DNA of 64,000 bases from Corythucha ciliata (GCA_038030265.1 CM075943.1:21762001-21826000), one strand, 5' to 3'. Positions 10,401 to 23,014 are shown, numbered from the stretch's first letter. The notes: generated by a model from the sequence alone, not told the origin. Translations and numbers: made by a program.

Positions 10401-12480
10401 GAATCGCTATGTATGGGGTTCAATGGATTTCTTGACAGATCCAACTATTATATTTTTTTTTTCAAATTATTTATTTCGATTTTTATAGTTTTGAGACCTA
10501 TTCTACCTATTCATAAATAATAAAACACGCTTTCTAGAGCATTTTCTTTTTTCCATCATTTTCCCCCTCGTTCTTCTTGGCTCGTTTTAGGATTTAGAGG
10601 TCATCCGACTCACCCCCACCCCCCTAAAGCCGGCGCTGTGATTGATTATAATAAAATCGTACAGCTTCTGAGGAAAAATTACCTGGCACTGGCAAGAATT
10701 CATCTGACCGATCTTCTGAGCGAGAATAGTAAAGTACAGTCCTATAAATTCTGTTACAGGGAACTGACAACTGGGACTAACAAGCCAGATGCTCATGCTA
10801 ATACGACATTTTCGGGTAAAACATTTATACATAGTTTCCGTGTCACGTCACGTCAATGTCACAAAGTCACGTTCCTGCGCTAAATCCAGAAGTCCCTAGG
10901 TTGAATGTAGCATGGTTTACATTTGAAGTATAATATAGTCCCTACTTTTGGTGTATATAGTTTGAGAGGATGATATTTCTGTTACGGGCAAGTTCGTTTT
11001 TTTCCAAGGCAGGTATAGAAAGTTTTGGTGGATTAAAACCACAAGCGGCCAGACTGTGGGCCAAATACTGCGTTTGCAAAGAAATTGGGTGGTACTATAG
11101 TAACATTATCGTCATTCGTGAAATAACTGGATTTCAGTTGGCCTCACACTTGTGGAAAAACGTTAATTAATTGGGAGGAAGCATAGTTCAAAAGCCGTTT
11201 TCAGCATTGCACTCAAGAGAATTATGTCACAGCATTTTCCCTAGCAAATGGACTTTAGTCCAGAAATTGAAATTCAACTAACGATTTTCACAGATACGAT
11301 AACTGCACCGAAAATCTGCACATTGGTCTATATTTATCCTATAAATCCTCCATAATCCGTTAGTGCTGAGACGATGAATTGGGAATTTTCAATTATGGGG
11401 GGCTACAGTTGCACTCATCCATATTTATCGTACGCAATCTCTCTTTATACTAAGGCTATTTTATAGTGAATTGCGTAATTTTTAAAATGCTTAATTCCTT
11501 AAGCATCCGTGGCCACACATCATGCGTCCATATTTGCCAAAAACCTTCCACTGCTTTTCAATGTCCAGGCTTGTCGATTTCTTAAAAGGCAATGCTAAAC
11601 ATGGATTAATATTGGAAGTTATTTGGCATTTGGCCTATTCGGACTTATATGTGCGGCGAAGCCTTTAGGGTCGTTATACCGAGATATGCCCTTACGTTTG
11701 TTAAACGGGCCCTATAAGTTGACCACAGACAAATCCACATTCAGAGATTTATTTTTATTTTTTTCAAACAAAGACTGTTTCGGTAGTTTCTTGGAAGAAT
11801 TTTAGTTCAAATGGGGGTCTATGAATATGGGTCATAGTAATATTATGCTCTGCGCCCCCCCCCCACCCATGGTACAGCATCACGGTTCCCGCTGGCATGG
11901 TAACCGAAAGGCACAAGAATGAAAATCGATCCGATTTATGGAGTGTATCTTCAAGATCCACACATCTACCCTAATAGAATATAAACATGAAAACATGAGC
12001 CTAAAGAAACCCAAATGGAACTATCATAGCCAAGTAGATGAGAGGGGGAGTGGTTCGCTCGTAAGACACATTTCGCAAATAAAAAAATGAAACGATATTC
12101 TATTAAAGTCAAGACCAAGTAAATCGATGCCACTTGCGGCACTAAATTTAAATTAATGTTTATTTAACGAGACCATTGAAAACAGTCCCAATATAAGTTA
12201 GTGTTGTAGTACACAAATTAATTGCATCTTTTTTTTTAAGAACTCGCAGATCATAAAGTAAATAAAAAACTTGAAAGAAAAACCAGTCAAAACCGAATTC
12301 CTCTGTAACGATACGATCGATTACTATAGGTACTTTCCAGTCTATTAGCCCAATTAGTTGAGACGCTCTCTTGAATGAGAGATTATTTTTTGGGTCAGTA
12401 TAATTTACAATTGAGCTAGTAATTTAGTTAGTGGTATATTATTTATTTACTAAACTTATAATCCTTTAATTCATTAATAG
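10401..12480. other. Non-coding interval, no recognisable feature
   Basis: No domain-bearing reading frame and no clear repeat, apart from a C-run near 11857. It could be intronic to a gene on either strand. Confidence 0.4.
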
Positions 12481-12721
12481 CACTGGGCGAGGATTATTTA
12501 CTCTTCACGCCACACTAATTGTTGAACGTTGAAGATCGTGTAGCACGCATCTTACGTCTCGTTTTATATGAAGTGGAGCCAGGTGAATATAATGACAACG
12601 TATTGTCAATATTGTCGTCGACAATGTTTCAAATTGAGTTAACAAAAAAAATGAAAATGGGATGTGAAATCGACCTTAAGAAACTTCAAAGTTTGCAAGC
12701 TCGTAGGTAAGCCCTAACGTA

Positions 12722-12748
<27 letters not shown>
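12722..12748. repeat. (GA)n microsatellite
   Basis: An almost pure GA run lies just beyond the donor side of the candidate minus-strand exon 12787-13030. A second GA tract is at 13444-13468, on the other side of the exon. Confidence 0.8.
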
Positions 12749-12752
<4 letters not shown>

Positions 12753-12786
12753 CCAACAAAACTGACCTCTTTGACCGCAGGCTCAC

Positions 12787-13030
12787 CGTGGAGCTCCGAT
12801 ATGCTCGGACGTTTCAGAAAGTGCTTGCCGTTGGTATTTGAATAGCTGTTGACCGATGGAAGTGCTTCCAAAGTCAGCGTGCAAAACGAGTTCCTTTTGC
12901 TTCGAGTTGTCGTCGTTCCAGTGACAGGGCCGAGAGATGTATCCGCTGAGCGCTGCGGCGTGTCCACAGAAGGCGTGTAGGCCCCTTCAAGACACAACGC
13001 TGGGTTGTCATACCCGCGTTTTTCGATCAT
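12787..13030 (-). CDS. Candidate first coding exon, SLC12-like cation-chloride cotransporter N-terminus
   Basis: The minus strand has ATG at 13030 and an open frame of 81 codons that ends at a good splice donor (CACG, then GTGAGC) at 12787. The peptide begins MIEKRGYDNPAL and ends TLTLEALPSVNSYSN, a short spacer, then LKRPSISELHG. From memory of the family, Na-K-Cl cotransporters carry a similar cytosolic pattern just before the first membrane helix: a T-x-x-A-V/L-P motif, then RPSLAELH. Local GC is higher than in neighbouring sequence. GA tracts lie on both sides, one of them upstream (13444-13468). No later transporter exon is visible between 1 and 12787, so the intron is very long, or this is a fragment, or the call is wrong. 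The exon could also use a second donor at 12767. Confidence 0.4.
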
Positions 13031-13443
13031 GTCCGACAAGGGAATATCAACGTGGGACCCCAAAGTTTGTTTTTGTTTTTTCAAAGAAAAGAACAATATA
13101 TTCACAACCGCTTCACTGAATGTACAATGACAACATTACCCGGCTTGAACCCGTATTTCTTTAAGCAGGTGGGGAGATATCTGGGTACTCCCACCCGCAC
13201 CTCTTTTTGCTCTTCCTTCCTTTAAAAGAACGCGTGGAAAAGGAATTACCCACCCGACGCGTCTCCAAGCCGTAATTAAAGCAAAAATTCGCGAAGAGGC
13301 AAACTGGTCCGTTAAAAGGAGGTGGAAAGCGCTGTGGAGGACAAAAGGGGTGAACTCTATCCAATGGAAACCGAATTTAGATTGATCTGGCTGGAGTCGC
13401 TTATGAAAATCGAAGAGAAGAGGAGGCAAAGGGAATGATCATA

Positions 13444-13468
<25 letters not shown>
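13444..13468. repeat. (GA)n microsatellite
   Basis: A run of GA dinucleotides about 400 bp upstream of the candidate minus-strand ATG at 13030. It could act as a GAGA-type promoter element, which is inference only. Confidence 0.75.
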
Positions 13469-13475
<7 letters not shown>

Positions 13476-14525
13476 TGAGAAAGAAAAACCAGGCGAAAGA
13501 AATCGAAGCGCGAAGTTATTTCCGATTTTGAAGAGAGAGAAATTCTTCTAATTTTAGAACAAAGCTTACAAACCTAGTTTTGCTTTGAACAAATTTTCCA
13601 CCTATTTTTGAAAATTGAAGCTGGGCAAAGTGAGCTCTCAAGCACGATTTTCATTTTATTTTGATTTAAAAACGCTGCCATCAAAAGGAAAGAGTGGGAA
13701 AGATTAGTACTATATACATAATATACTATGAACTGTTTAAATTCTCTTGAAGGCTTATTTATTCAAGTACTCTGCACTCGCCTGCTGTATACACCTGCGT
13801 ACTCTTTGAAAAATTGAAAGAATCGCACCCGGGGTAGGGGGGTAATTGGACTGGAATATCCGAGAAAAGGTGACAAATCAACTGGTATATTGGCAGATCT
13901 ATGCTTATAATTTGCCGCCCACCTCCACAACAGCCTTTTATTCTTTATATCCAAAACAAATCAGCCTCCCCCCCCCCCGACCACTATAAGCTTCGATTCT
14001 TGAAAAATGCCACTTTCGTTACATCCAAAAGTATAAATATTTACTCTATGAATTTGGATTTGAAACATTTCCTTGAAAAAGAAAAAAAAGATACGCTATG
14101 AATAAGAGAGGGGGTTTCAGCAGACAGCTCCGGTAACAATAGTGTTAAAAAACGTTATTTACATTTCCACCAGTCAGATTTTCAGTGCCATAGAAACTCT
14201 TAACACAAAAACAAGCGTTAGGGTTTGCGGGACTGACTTTAAAAACACTTCGTAAAAATAAGCTTCTTTTTGATGTGAACATGCAATAGCTAGAAGCCGC
14301 GTTTTCAGGAGGCATGGGAAGTGTGCGAGTATCTTGCTCTGAAGCTACTTACATAGCCATTGTGGCTGACTTTTTTAACTGTAATTTGTCCAACTTTTAA
14401 CTTAAAAAACCAGCCAAGCAAATGTTCACTAAGGCTTGGGGAAAATAGCTTGGAGCGAGCTATGCCCCGCATGTCTTGCCTCGTGCAAACGCGGCATAAA
14501 GCTTGAAGGCATATATTATTTCATT
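13469..14525. other. Non-coding interval, no recognisable feature
   Basis: No gene seen. A C-run lies near 13970. Open frames are short and of low complexity. Confidence 0.4.
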
Positions 14526-14708
14526 ACCGTCAAAAAACTCGCAAAACAGACTTAGTTCCTCCGAAATTGCAGGTTTTGGGACCATTTTCGTGGTGGTGGA
14601 ACGAACAGACTAGCCGATTTTGACAGCCTCAATACCCTGGACAAGTTCCACGACCGACCGAATAATATTCGCGGCAATGCGACTTTCTGGTCTTAATTCC
14701 TGTGAAAA
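14526..14708. repeat. 183-bp direct repeat, copy 1
   Basis: This is repeated in the same orientation at 15814-15998 with one substitution and one 2-base indel. The copies are 1.29 kb apart. The unit contains family E sequence (GAAATTGCAGGTTTTGGGAC). Confidence 0.85.
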
Positions 14709-15813
14709 ACACGACTTATTATTTTTTGATTTTTGATATTTATTTGTTATTTGATAATTTGATATTTACGTTGACGACTAAAATATCAAATTAAACAAAA
14801 ACTTTTATTATTACTCGTTCAAGGGAAGAAAAATTAAACATTTTTTAGAAAAATCATCGGACATGAACAAATTGTCGTATTGAAGCTAATTATTTGATTT
14901 ACGTTCTACGGAAATAAGATAAAAACATAAAAAATTGTAGTCATGAGCGTAGCTATGCCAAGAAAAAGCCTTGACTTGACTAACAATTGTGATTTTCATT
15001 AAAAATAACGAAAAAATTAAAGAAGAGAAAAAAAAATAGGTAAGTGTTGAATTCTTTCAAATTTAGGACGACAATTACTCGCGAGACAATTATCAATGTG
15101 TAGCGTATTCACAAAAGTCAAAAACTACAAACTGATTTCTTTCTATCAGAACCCACAACACAACTTCATGATGTCTATATTACGTGTCCGCAGGCTCGCT
15201 TCAGAAGCTCTGCGTAAGGCCTGCTAAGAACCTTTACGTTGCCCGGGCTTCGAATCGACCGAATCCGGGGATAAAGTGGAGAAAAAGCCCTAATTCACAG
15301 TAATGGAAGAAAAACCGATTGAAAAACTAAAACGAGGCGGATAAAGCATGGCTGCAGGAGTCTTCCAGTGCCATTAAATAAATAAATAAAAAACTTTTCA
15401 ATTTACTTGCAATTCCAAAGTAAACTTGAGAGAAACAGCAATTTAGGGGGCTCAGTTTTGCAGACCGTGGATCCCGGGCAAGCTAGCCCCGACACCTCTC
15501 AAAGTTTGACAAATAGCCGCGAAATTCCAGCATTTTTTCTTAGACGATATTTGTCGGCCGCTGAGCTGATGCTGATTTGAATAATACATAGTTGGAATTC
15601 GGCCAAGGATAAATTAAAATGACGCTGTTTTTTTTTTTTTTTTTGTTCTTTAATACATGATAACGTCTTCAGGTGCCTAGCACCCCTCTTCAGTCTGAAA
15701 AACAACAATCAGTAAAACCAATGAACCCTTTATCCGGTACAACTAACCACCGATCCTCATGATCATTTTTACCTTTCAACAGAGAAGAAAAATTATTAAA
15801 CGGCAACGCCGCC
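14709..15813. other. Non-coding interval between the direct repeats
   Basis: AT-rich, with no coding signature. It ends with a T-run near 15630 and unassigned sequence. It may be an insertion or half of a tandem duplication. Confidence 0.4.
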
Positions 15814-15998
15814 ACCGTCAAAAAACTCGCAAAACAGACTTAGTTCCTTCGAAATTGCAGGTTTTGGGACCATTTTCGTGGTGGTGGAACGAACAGACTA
15901 GCCGATTTTGACAGAGCCTCAATACCCTGGACAAGTTCCACGACCGACCGAATAATATTCGCGGCAATGCGACTTTCTGGTCTTAATTCCTGTGAAAA
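15814..15998. repeat. 183-bp direct repeat, copy 2
   Basis: Near-identical to 14526-14708. Here the unit continues directly into more family E repeats (to about 16085), so this is likely the parental context. Confidence 0.85.
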
Positions 15999-16569
15999 TG
16001 CTTGTTTCGGGACTTAATTTAAGTGAAAATGCAAGCTTCGGGTCTTAATTTCGGAGAAATTGTAAATTTTGGGGCCTTTTTGTGCCCGAGCGCCCTATAA
16101 GCTTTGATAAAACACCTGCCCCCCCCCCCATTTCGCTATCCGACGCGTTCGTTGTTGAGGCGAATACGCTGGAGATCACAGGGGAATGAGAAAAGTTGCC
16201 CACTCTTCTCTTCTCTGCTACGCTCTCGCTCATGAGCGTAGGACGAATAATATCGGCCAAGTTATGGCGAAAAATAAAGCTTGCAGCTATAATGCAAGTG
16301 TCCAAGCTGCATTGTCGCAAAAATGCAAGTGGCAGATGATGAGTCGGAAATTTTGCAAAATTCTGGGATAAATTGTCATGAAGTTGCGGGTTATCGGGCT
16401 GACGAGCCGCGCAATCAATTGTCAAAGGCCGTAGTGAGATATTGATAGATATAGATAGTTAGAATATTGATACCTTTCCGGATGACGATGGAAGGGCACT
16501 TTTCATGGGAAGGGATGGGGGAGTCCATGGTTGACACTCTATCGTCCCCGTTTGGTCGAAATCAAATCC

Positions 16570-16900
16570 ACTCAATATTTTTTGAGTTATTTGCGAAATT
16601 GGGGTTTTACAGAGCTAAATCATAATAACATGGTTTTTGCATAATTCAACCTCACGAAATTGGATTTGCGATTTGTGAAAATCCGCGAAATTGGCTTTGA
16701 GAGTACCTGATCCGCAAAATTGGGGTTTGAAAAAACCAAACATGCGAATTCGGTGTATTTAAGTTGAGTTTTTGAAGACTCCGCGAAATTGTATTTTCGA
16801 ATGAGGGAAACCATGCACGCGAAATTGGGTTTTGAATTAGCCCAAATCACGAAACTGATTTATTCGTAGAGTCAAACCCTCGAAATTGCTATTTGAAATA
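16570..16900 (+). repeat. Degenerate ~30-bp array, family A
   Basis: Units such as CCGCGAAATTGTATTTTCGA and GCGAAATTGGGTTTTGAATT recur with AGCC-AAA spacers, in the same orientation as 1850-2760. Confidence 0.55.
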
Positions 16901-17084
16901 GCCTAACATGGGTGGAGCAAGAGGGGGCAGGGCCACAGGGGTGAGCAGTTGCCCTTTCCTATACTCGAAAGAGCAGCCTTGGTGGGGCAGCTGCCCACCT
17001 ATAGATATACGATTATGAAGTATAAATTCTACGGGTTAAACGCATTTTATTTCGGCAAAGCTCAGAAAAAAATAATTTCTCAGA

Positions 17085-17215
17085 TTTTGACTACTAGAAA
17101 ACCAATTTCACGAGGTTTTTGATGCTGAAAAGACAATTTCACGGGATAGCCTAATTTAAACCTAATTCAAAAATCCCTTTCACGGATTTTGAACCTTAAA
17201 AAATCATGACAATGT
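17085..17215 (-). repeat. Short ~30-bp array, family B
   Basis: Repeats of AAACCAATTTCACGAGGTTT and close variants. Confidence 0.45.
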
Positions 17216-17332
17216 CATTTCACGATGCGCTCTCGCCCAAAGAAGCACTTTTGTGGGTTTCACTACATTATAAAAGCCAACTATATCGCCCTGGTGACTC
17301 AATGAAAGACGGATGATCCATTGTTATAGGGT

Positions 17333-17540
17333 GGGGGGGGAGGCATTGATGTGGTTGGTAACTTTGTTGTGGTTTGGTGCTTTGTTGTGGTTTAGAGCTT
17401 TGTCGAGCTCGTTGTTGTTGCGTTTGTGTGGATTGGTGGTTTGCTGGGGTTTGGAGTTAGCCATGGTCGGAGTAACTGTTATGGTTTGGAGCTTTTTTGT
17501 GATTGGAGTTTTGCTGAGCTTTTTGGCCCTATTGAGTTCC
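17333..17540 (+). repeat. GT-rich degenerate minisatellite
   Basis: Loose repeats of TTGTGGTTTGGAGCTTTG. They generate a 118-residue hydrophobic-looking open frame (17313-17669) and an antisense frame, both of which I regard as by-products. Confidence 0.5.
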
Positions 17541-18390
17541 ATTTCCGAGCCCGAACATTCTTTCCACGTCCTTGGTGATTTCAGTAAAGTAACACGCAAA
17601 GTTCTCATATTGCGCGTCCACGTGTTCATTTTAAGGGAGCCTCGGAAAAAGAAATGTAACTATGTATAATGTTTAAATTATTAACTTTTTTTTCATTTCT
17701 TCACCAGTCTCAACGAATTATTCTATTCGTTGGCGTCGCGACCCTGGTTGGGTCTGTATATTTTCATATATCCTATACAAACAATACACGAGGAGAGAAG
17801 GACGTTTCGTGGTTTTTAACTAGTTCATGACATTCCCCTTCAGAAAACGACTTATAATTTCGATTGCGATAAATAATACCAGGTCATTAATTTAGAACCT
17901 CGATCGTTGAAACTCAATATTTGGATCTCTTTACTATGCTACGCTTTACTTCCACGAAGAAACAACTGATAATTACTTATGGAAGTTTCTGTTTTGTTCC
18001 ACAAGCTTGACAGGTCAGGTGTGCTAATGTGTGACTACTTCATACAATACTTATGAGTAGAATGAATTCCATTAGTCATGAGTCATGACTGTCGCAAGTG
18101 TCAGTTGAATGCGAGCCCGATATTCCTCCACACATCACTGTTTCTTTCTCTGTGAATTTCGAGGGTTCGTCTTAATTAAAGCAATGACTAATTATAAGTA
18201 CAGTGTAATTATCTGCAATTACAAATAATTTCTGTAGCTGGTGCTTAATTGTATCGCAGCAATTAAACTCGCTGAGGAGATTTGTCGTAATATCTGGTTT
18301 ATTCTTGAGACGACTTGCTAATATTGAATTATTAGGCAACTTGTCAATCGATTGTCCCAAAGCTCCCACTTGTTAATAAAGTCCCGACGC
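17541..18390. other. Non-coding interval, no recognisable feature
   Basis: AT-rich sequence without coding signature or visible repeat. Confidence 0.4.
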
Positions 18391-18393
18391 TAA

Positions 18394-18540
18394 GGCCCAT
18401 TTTCACCAACAAAATTGATCTCGTTAAAGTTGATCGTGATTAGTTGCCAATAACGACCCACATGAATTCTGATATAAGTTTTTACACTGTAATCGTGATT
18501 AGTTGTTGATCGTGGTTTAAGAAGTTGGTGAAATCGAGGC
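18394..18540. mobile_element. Harbinger/Tourist-like MITE, TAA target duplication
   Basis: The left end GGCCCATTTTCACCAAC pairs with the right end GTTGGTGAAATCGAGGC. Both sides carry TAA (18391-18393, 18541-18543), the three-base TWA duplication typical of PIF/Harbinger MITEs. It is 147 bp with no coding capacity. Confidence 0.65.
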
Positions 18541-18936
18541 TAAGAGTTCTGTACGTAAAAACAGAAATTGTGAAGCTAATTGTTTGTCATGAGTCATCTC
18601 CTCAAGTCCAATTTCTTCTTGCCGAGAAATGTTTTCTCTTTCCGGAAAACATGGATAAAATGTGGAAGTGGATAGTACGCCACACTCAAAGTATCCCTTC
18701 GAAATTTTATAGTGAATTTAAGCCAGAACCAATTGCTATTGAAATACCTATAAGCTCTCCTATTATATTGATTATTGCTATTTTTTCCTCCCTTTTGTCC
18801 TCGAGGTCCTAGCCTAGCATACTTTTTTCTCGGTCATGATGATCTTACAATGACCTTCACGACAAAAGATTTGTCTGTAATGCCAAGAATAAAAAGTAAC
18901 GTAGACTATTTTGAAAATGTTCACGCATTTTTTTTT

Positions 18937-18974
<38 letters not shown>

Positions 18975-21117
18975 GGAAACTCTGTTTAAACTTGAGTGAT
19001 TTAAACGATTTTTGCGAAATGTACGGAGTCGACTGTTGATCTTTAATTTCGTCAAAACAGGTCCAGCGATCTGGGGCAACTGTTTTACCGCATTGTTATA
19101 ATATGCTAAAATATTGTCTCCGTACTTCAGCCGGCGGCTGTGGTGGGAGTAGATCCGTGAATAAGCGTCCTGACGAGAAGAAAGCTTAATCGATACATCA
19201 CTTTTCCCCTTAAGAGAGACTATAAATTACATACTGATCAACTCATGATGCCTGTAAAAACTGCGGAATACTTGGTGCTTTCGTTTTTATTCTTTTTATA
19301 ATACACCATTTATAATGCAAGATCAGTTCAAACTGGAAAAAGGTGGTTTCCTCTCAAGGTAAAGGTGGCAATTATACTTCAAATACAAGAACATGTTATT
19401 TTAAAAAATTATTTTCTCTCAAATTTAACGGAAGTATTTAGCACCCAGAGCAGGTAACCTGGGTCTCGTGTCTTTTTAAATGAAATGGTGGACAGGGGAG
19501 GGGGAGTTGAGGGGGAGGTATGAATGTGACTAATACTATTTTGATGATCACCAAAAGGAGAAGAGGGGAACCTGTCCACGTGCTGCATGCTCTCTATACA
19601 TACATACATATATATAAGTATATAGTCTGAAGCTTTTCCGTTGTACGTAACGAAGGAATTTTTTTCATCATGAAGTCCGTAATTATATTTTCTCCCGCTA
19701 GCATTCCAATCACTGATCCGCAAAACGTAGCTCTCTAAATTTCTTGATCTTCCAAGTGGGCGGGTCGTCGCTCCCGCGAGACCTTTCGGTCGAACGAGGG
19801 TCTTTTGCAAACATAACGCTTTTTGATACTCTTAAAAAAATTGGGCGGCATTCCAAAATAAGAGGGTTTGCATTCGAATTTACAACGAACTGCTTCTGCC
19901 TCATCATCTGACTTTAAATCGACGTACGTATATATATAGCCGAAATGAGAAAACAGGAAATGCTTGGAGAGCTAGTTGTTCCTATTCTGTGACTTCTAGG
20001 TTTCTACTCTATAAATCATGTCTCTTTTGACGAAGAAATCAAATTTTATGGTGAGGCCGTCAAAGAATTTTCTCTGTGTTCTGACTGATCTCATATGCAT
20101 ATTTATGTATGTGTTAACGATTTCGCGCTCCTCTCTTAACAAACACACCTGATTATGCGCTTCAAACCACTTTCGCAACTTTACTAAATTATTTGTATTC
20201 TTTATTTCCACGAAAGCGCAGTCAAAGACAATTAGTTTAAAGTCAAAGTCGCGTCACTTATATTCTCAGGAGAGTGGGGCAAGGTAAGGATGTAACGGAA
20301 GTTGTATACATAAGACCATTTAATGTTCGTCACGCTTCTTCATAAAAGGCTTAAATTGTAATTAAGATTAGATTAAAGAACTTTTGATAGAAAATATCAT
20401 AAACGAAATATCGTCACGGTCATCCTATTCCTCATACACTTTTTCCTCCTATAGACCATCGCGTCTCTTCTGTTTCTCACTCTTCTTCAAAACTCATTTC
20501 TTCAACAGAAAAAAAAAAAAAAAAAAAAAAATCGCGAAAACCGGCAAGAACTAGCTCCATCTGGCTCATTTACGCGTGCTTTTTTGCGGAGGTAGAAGAT
20601 AGTGGACTTGAGAACAGCACGTTTCTTATACCCATGGAATCGGACTAGGAAACTTTCGGGTTTACTACCTACTTGAGGTCAACACCTTTTCTCAATGAGT
20701 ATTTCTTTTTTAAACCCAAGGTAAAATAAAGCCATCATTTTTGTATCCTTTGGCTCAAGAAGATAAAGAGGAAAACAAACAAAAAACACACTTTGGGTTC
20801 TATGCTCTACATTTTTGTACATGTATGGAGGGAATTTCTTTCCCAGTCGTTGGAGGGATTTATTGTGTGATGAACGTACAAACACCGCCTTCGAACGAAC
20901 TGTTTTTACGGCGTGCTTTCATGACTGTTTTCTTTTCATTAGCTTGGGGACTCGAAGGTAGTTGACACTGAAGTAGAAGAAGAACCGATGTTCGGAATAT
21001 CGATGGATATAGCTGAATGAAAGCATGCCATGAATTCTCTATTTCTCGCACAGTCACGACGCCGCCGTCTATCAATAATAATTCAGAACTTTATGGCTAG
21101 CAGACGAAATTTCATAG
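18541..21117. other. Non-coding interval with T- and A-tracts
   Basis: A pure T-run spans 18940-18972 and an A-run about 20510-20531. The open frames of 60-130 residues have no recognisable domain. The 133-residue minus frame at 19409-19810 has mixed composition and no splice support that I can see. Confidence 0.4.
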
Positions 21118-21665
21118 GTTTTCCTCACTCAAAAAGCCAATATCACATGCATGATTGACTCCATAAAAATCCAATTGTACCGGGCTGACTAATTAAAAAA
21201 TGCAATGCCCTTGGTTAGACACATTCGATATCCAAATTTCACGTATTTATATGCCTCACCAGAACCAAACTTCGTGGTGTTGGCTAATTCAATATCCAAA
21301 TATCGCGTTTGCAAGCGTCTTAAAAAAGAAGCAATTAGCCGGTTTGACACTTTCTAAGACCAAATTTCGCGGATTTTTCCCGTCGATTTTGGATCCCTTA
21401 AACGAAGTCAATTTCACGCTTTTTTTTCCAAAGGCGAAATTTCCAGCGTTTTGGCACATTTCAAAGAGAAATTGCACTGCTCTCTGGCTCCTTTTAAAAA
21501 CGGGATAGCCGTTTGAAAATGCAATTTTGCTGACTTGGCTCACTCAAAAGTAATTCGCGGGGCGTAAAAAAAAAAAAAAAAAAACAATTTTACAAGGTTA
21601 GTAGATTGGATCAACCCTTCCTCAACAATTTTGCGAGTTTGAGCCACTCAAAAACCAATTTGGTG
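21118..21665 (-). repeat. Degenerate ~30-bp array, family B
   Basis: Units such as ATCCAAATTTCACGTATTTA and AACCAATTTGGTGCG with CACTCAAAA spacers. An A-tract lies near 21570. The array abuts a hairpin-like GGGAGGGGCC/GGCCCCTCCC inverted repeat at about 21682-21714. Confidence 0.6.
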
Positions 21666-21839
21666 CGTCAACAGTCCAAGGGAGGGGCCACAGAGGCCAT
21701 GGCCCCTCCCTTGGAGTCGCGAGTCACTTACGCAAAAACATCTTCAAAATCACCTCCCACACACTAACGAGGGATTATCACTTTCTTAAATTTTAGGGTC
21801 GAAGGTTCTGGTCTGAAGCGGACGTGATTTACAAATCCC

Positions 21840-22260
21840 CAAACAACGTTTAGCCGTGAAATACAGCCCCTTAAAAACGGTCCAGAAATGAATGTTTCTG
21901 GGGCCACCCATGGCTTTCATTTAGCCGGAAGGTTTAGGCCCTCGTGTGACTCCTGTGGTGAGGCTTTAACGGTTGAGCACATTGTCGCGCACTATCCGCG
22001 ATGGGAGCCATTCAGACGCCGATTACAATTGCATGGCGATTTTATCTCTCTGGTACAAATTAACTCTCCCTACCTAGATAGTATACTACAGTTTCTGAAG
22101 AATATACAGGTATACGATGATTTATAGAATTAGGTAAAAAAAAACAAAATTGAATAGCATATCTATAATTTTCATATAGACTTCGAGAATTGGTTGGAAC
22201 GGACATAACTTAGTAGGGCTAATAACCGCAGAAGTTGATGCCCATAATAAAAATAAAAAA
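21840..22260 (+). mobile_element. 5'-truncated non-LTR retrotransposon (Jockey/R1-type) 3' end
   Basis: It contains the last part of a LINE ORF2 (21888-22127), a short 3' UTR and a tail of AATAAAAATAAAAAA ending at about 22260. Truncation from the 5' side with an A-rich tail is the usual signature of target-primed reverse transcription. The upstream edge is uncertain, because 21780-21890 resembles a repeat seen again near 23770-23915. Confidence 0.6.
21888..22127 (+). pseudogene. LINE ORF2 C-terminal fragment
   Basis: The peptide contains CDSCGEALTVEHIVAHYPRW followed by an arginine-rich stretch and a C-terminal ILQFLKNIQVYDDL. Non-LTR reverse transcriptases of insects end in a C-x2-C-x7-H-x4-C motif followed by a FL-x-x-t-x-l-y-d-type tail. 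Here the fourth zinc ligand is Tyr in place of Cys. No reverse transcriptase core is present upstream, so the copy is dead. Confidence 0.6.
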
Positions 22261-22264
22261 AACT

Positions 22265-22560
22265 GGCTTGACGGAACACCTTCGTGTGACCCAAAATGAA
22301 ACGGTTAAACTGACTGTTCGCGCCCTGAAAATGCCTTAACAGATGATTCCCGCTCTGAAAAGTGTAAAACAGATCATTCGCGTGTAAAGAATGGCAAAAC
22401 TGACGATTCGCGTCTTGCCACGAATTCGCGCCATAAAATGCCTGAACAGGTGATTCCTGCCTTTATAATGGCCGAAATTGGCCAATCGTGTGTATGAAAT
22501 TGCTAAAAATGAAGTAAAAATGGCCAAACTGGCAAATCCCTCTTCAGAAACGGCAAAACT
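22265..22560 (+). repeat. Degenerate ~30-bp array, family F
   Basis: Loose copies of AAAATGGCAAAACTGACGAT followed by TCGCGCC-like sequence every 28-32 bp. The same family resumes at about 23260-23360, after the SINE insertion at 22585-23204. Confidence 0.6.
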
Positions 22561-22667
22561 TACGATTCCTAATATGTTAAAACTAATTAGTAAATTAATT
22601 AAACTGATATTATCCGGACGACGATGGAAGGGCATAGCCCAACACGATTCGAGTTTCGAGAAAAAAT

Positions 22668-22741
22668 GGCTCTCCGGCGGAATTTGAACCCGCAACCTCT
22701 GGATTACCAGTCCAGCACGCTGCCATTTGCGCCACGGAGAC
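22668..22741 (-). pseudogene. tRNA-Thr(GGT)-like SINE head
   Basis: Cloverleaf on the minus strand with anticodon loop CTGGTAA and T-arm TTCAAAT. It is near-identical to 23015-23088 and 4534-4607 and is embedded in SINE sequence. Confidence 0.6.
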
Positions 22742-23014
22742 GCCTATGGGAGTCGTACTCCGAGGGATAAGCTAAGCCAACTCGAATCGTGTTGGGCTAT
22801 GCCCTTCCATCGTCGTCCGGATAATATCAGTTTAATTAATTTACTAATTAAAATGCCGGCGACAGATTTATTCATTATATCAATCTAACAACATCTAGAT
22901 AAGATTAAATTCGGCGTGGTTTACCGATCAGGAGAAGCGCCTAGAGTTTCGAGAAACAATGGACCTAGTTGGGGTTCGGCTTAGCTTATCCCTCGGAGTA
23001 CGACTCCCATAGGC

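Noticed and set aside
12519..12708. Plus-strand frame ending in ...LKKLQSLQARR with a good donor (GTAAGCC)
   Set aside because: A stop codon lies directly upstream, no convincing acceptor or Met start is present, and I recognise no domain. It could be an exon, but the support is too thin.
12686..13105. 139-residue minus frame taken as a whole
   Set aside because: Its far end is GA-microsatellite translation and its near end begins at GTG in low-complexity sequence. Only 12787-13030 is kept as a candidate exon.
17313..17669. 118-residue hydrophobic plus frame resembling a membrane protein
   Set aside because: It is a readout of a GT-rich minisatellite with an equally long antisense frame.
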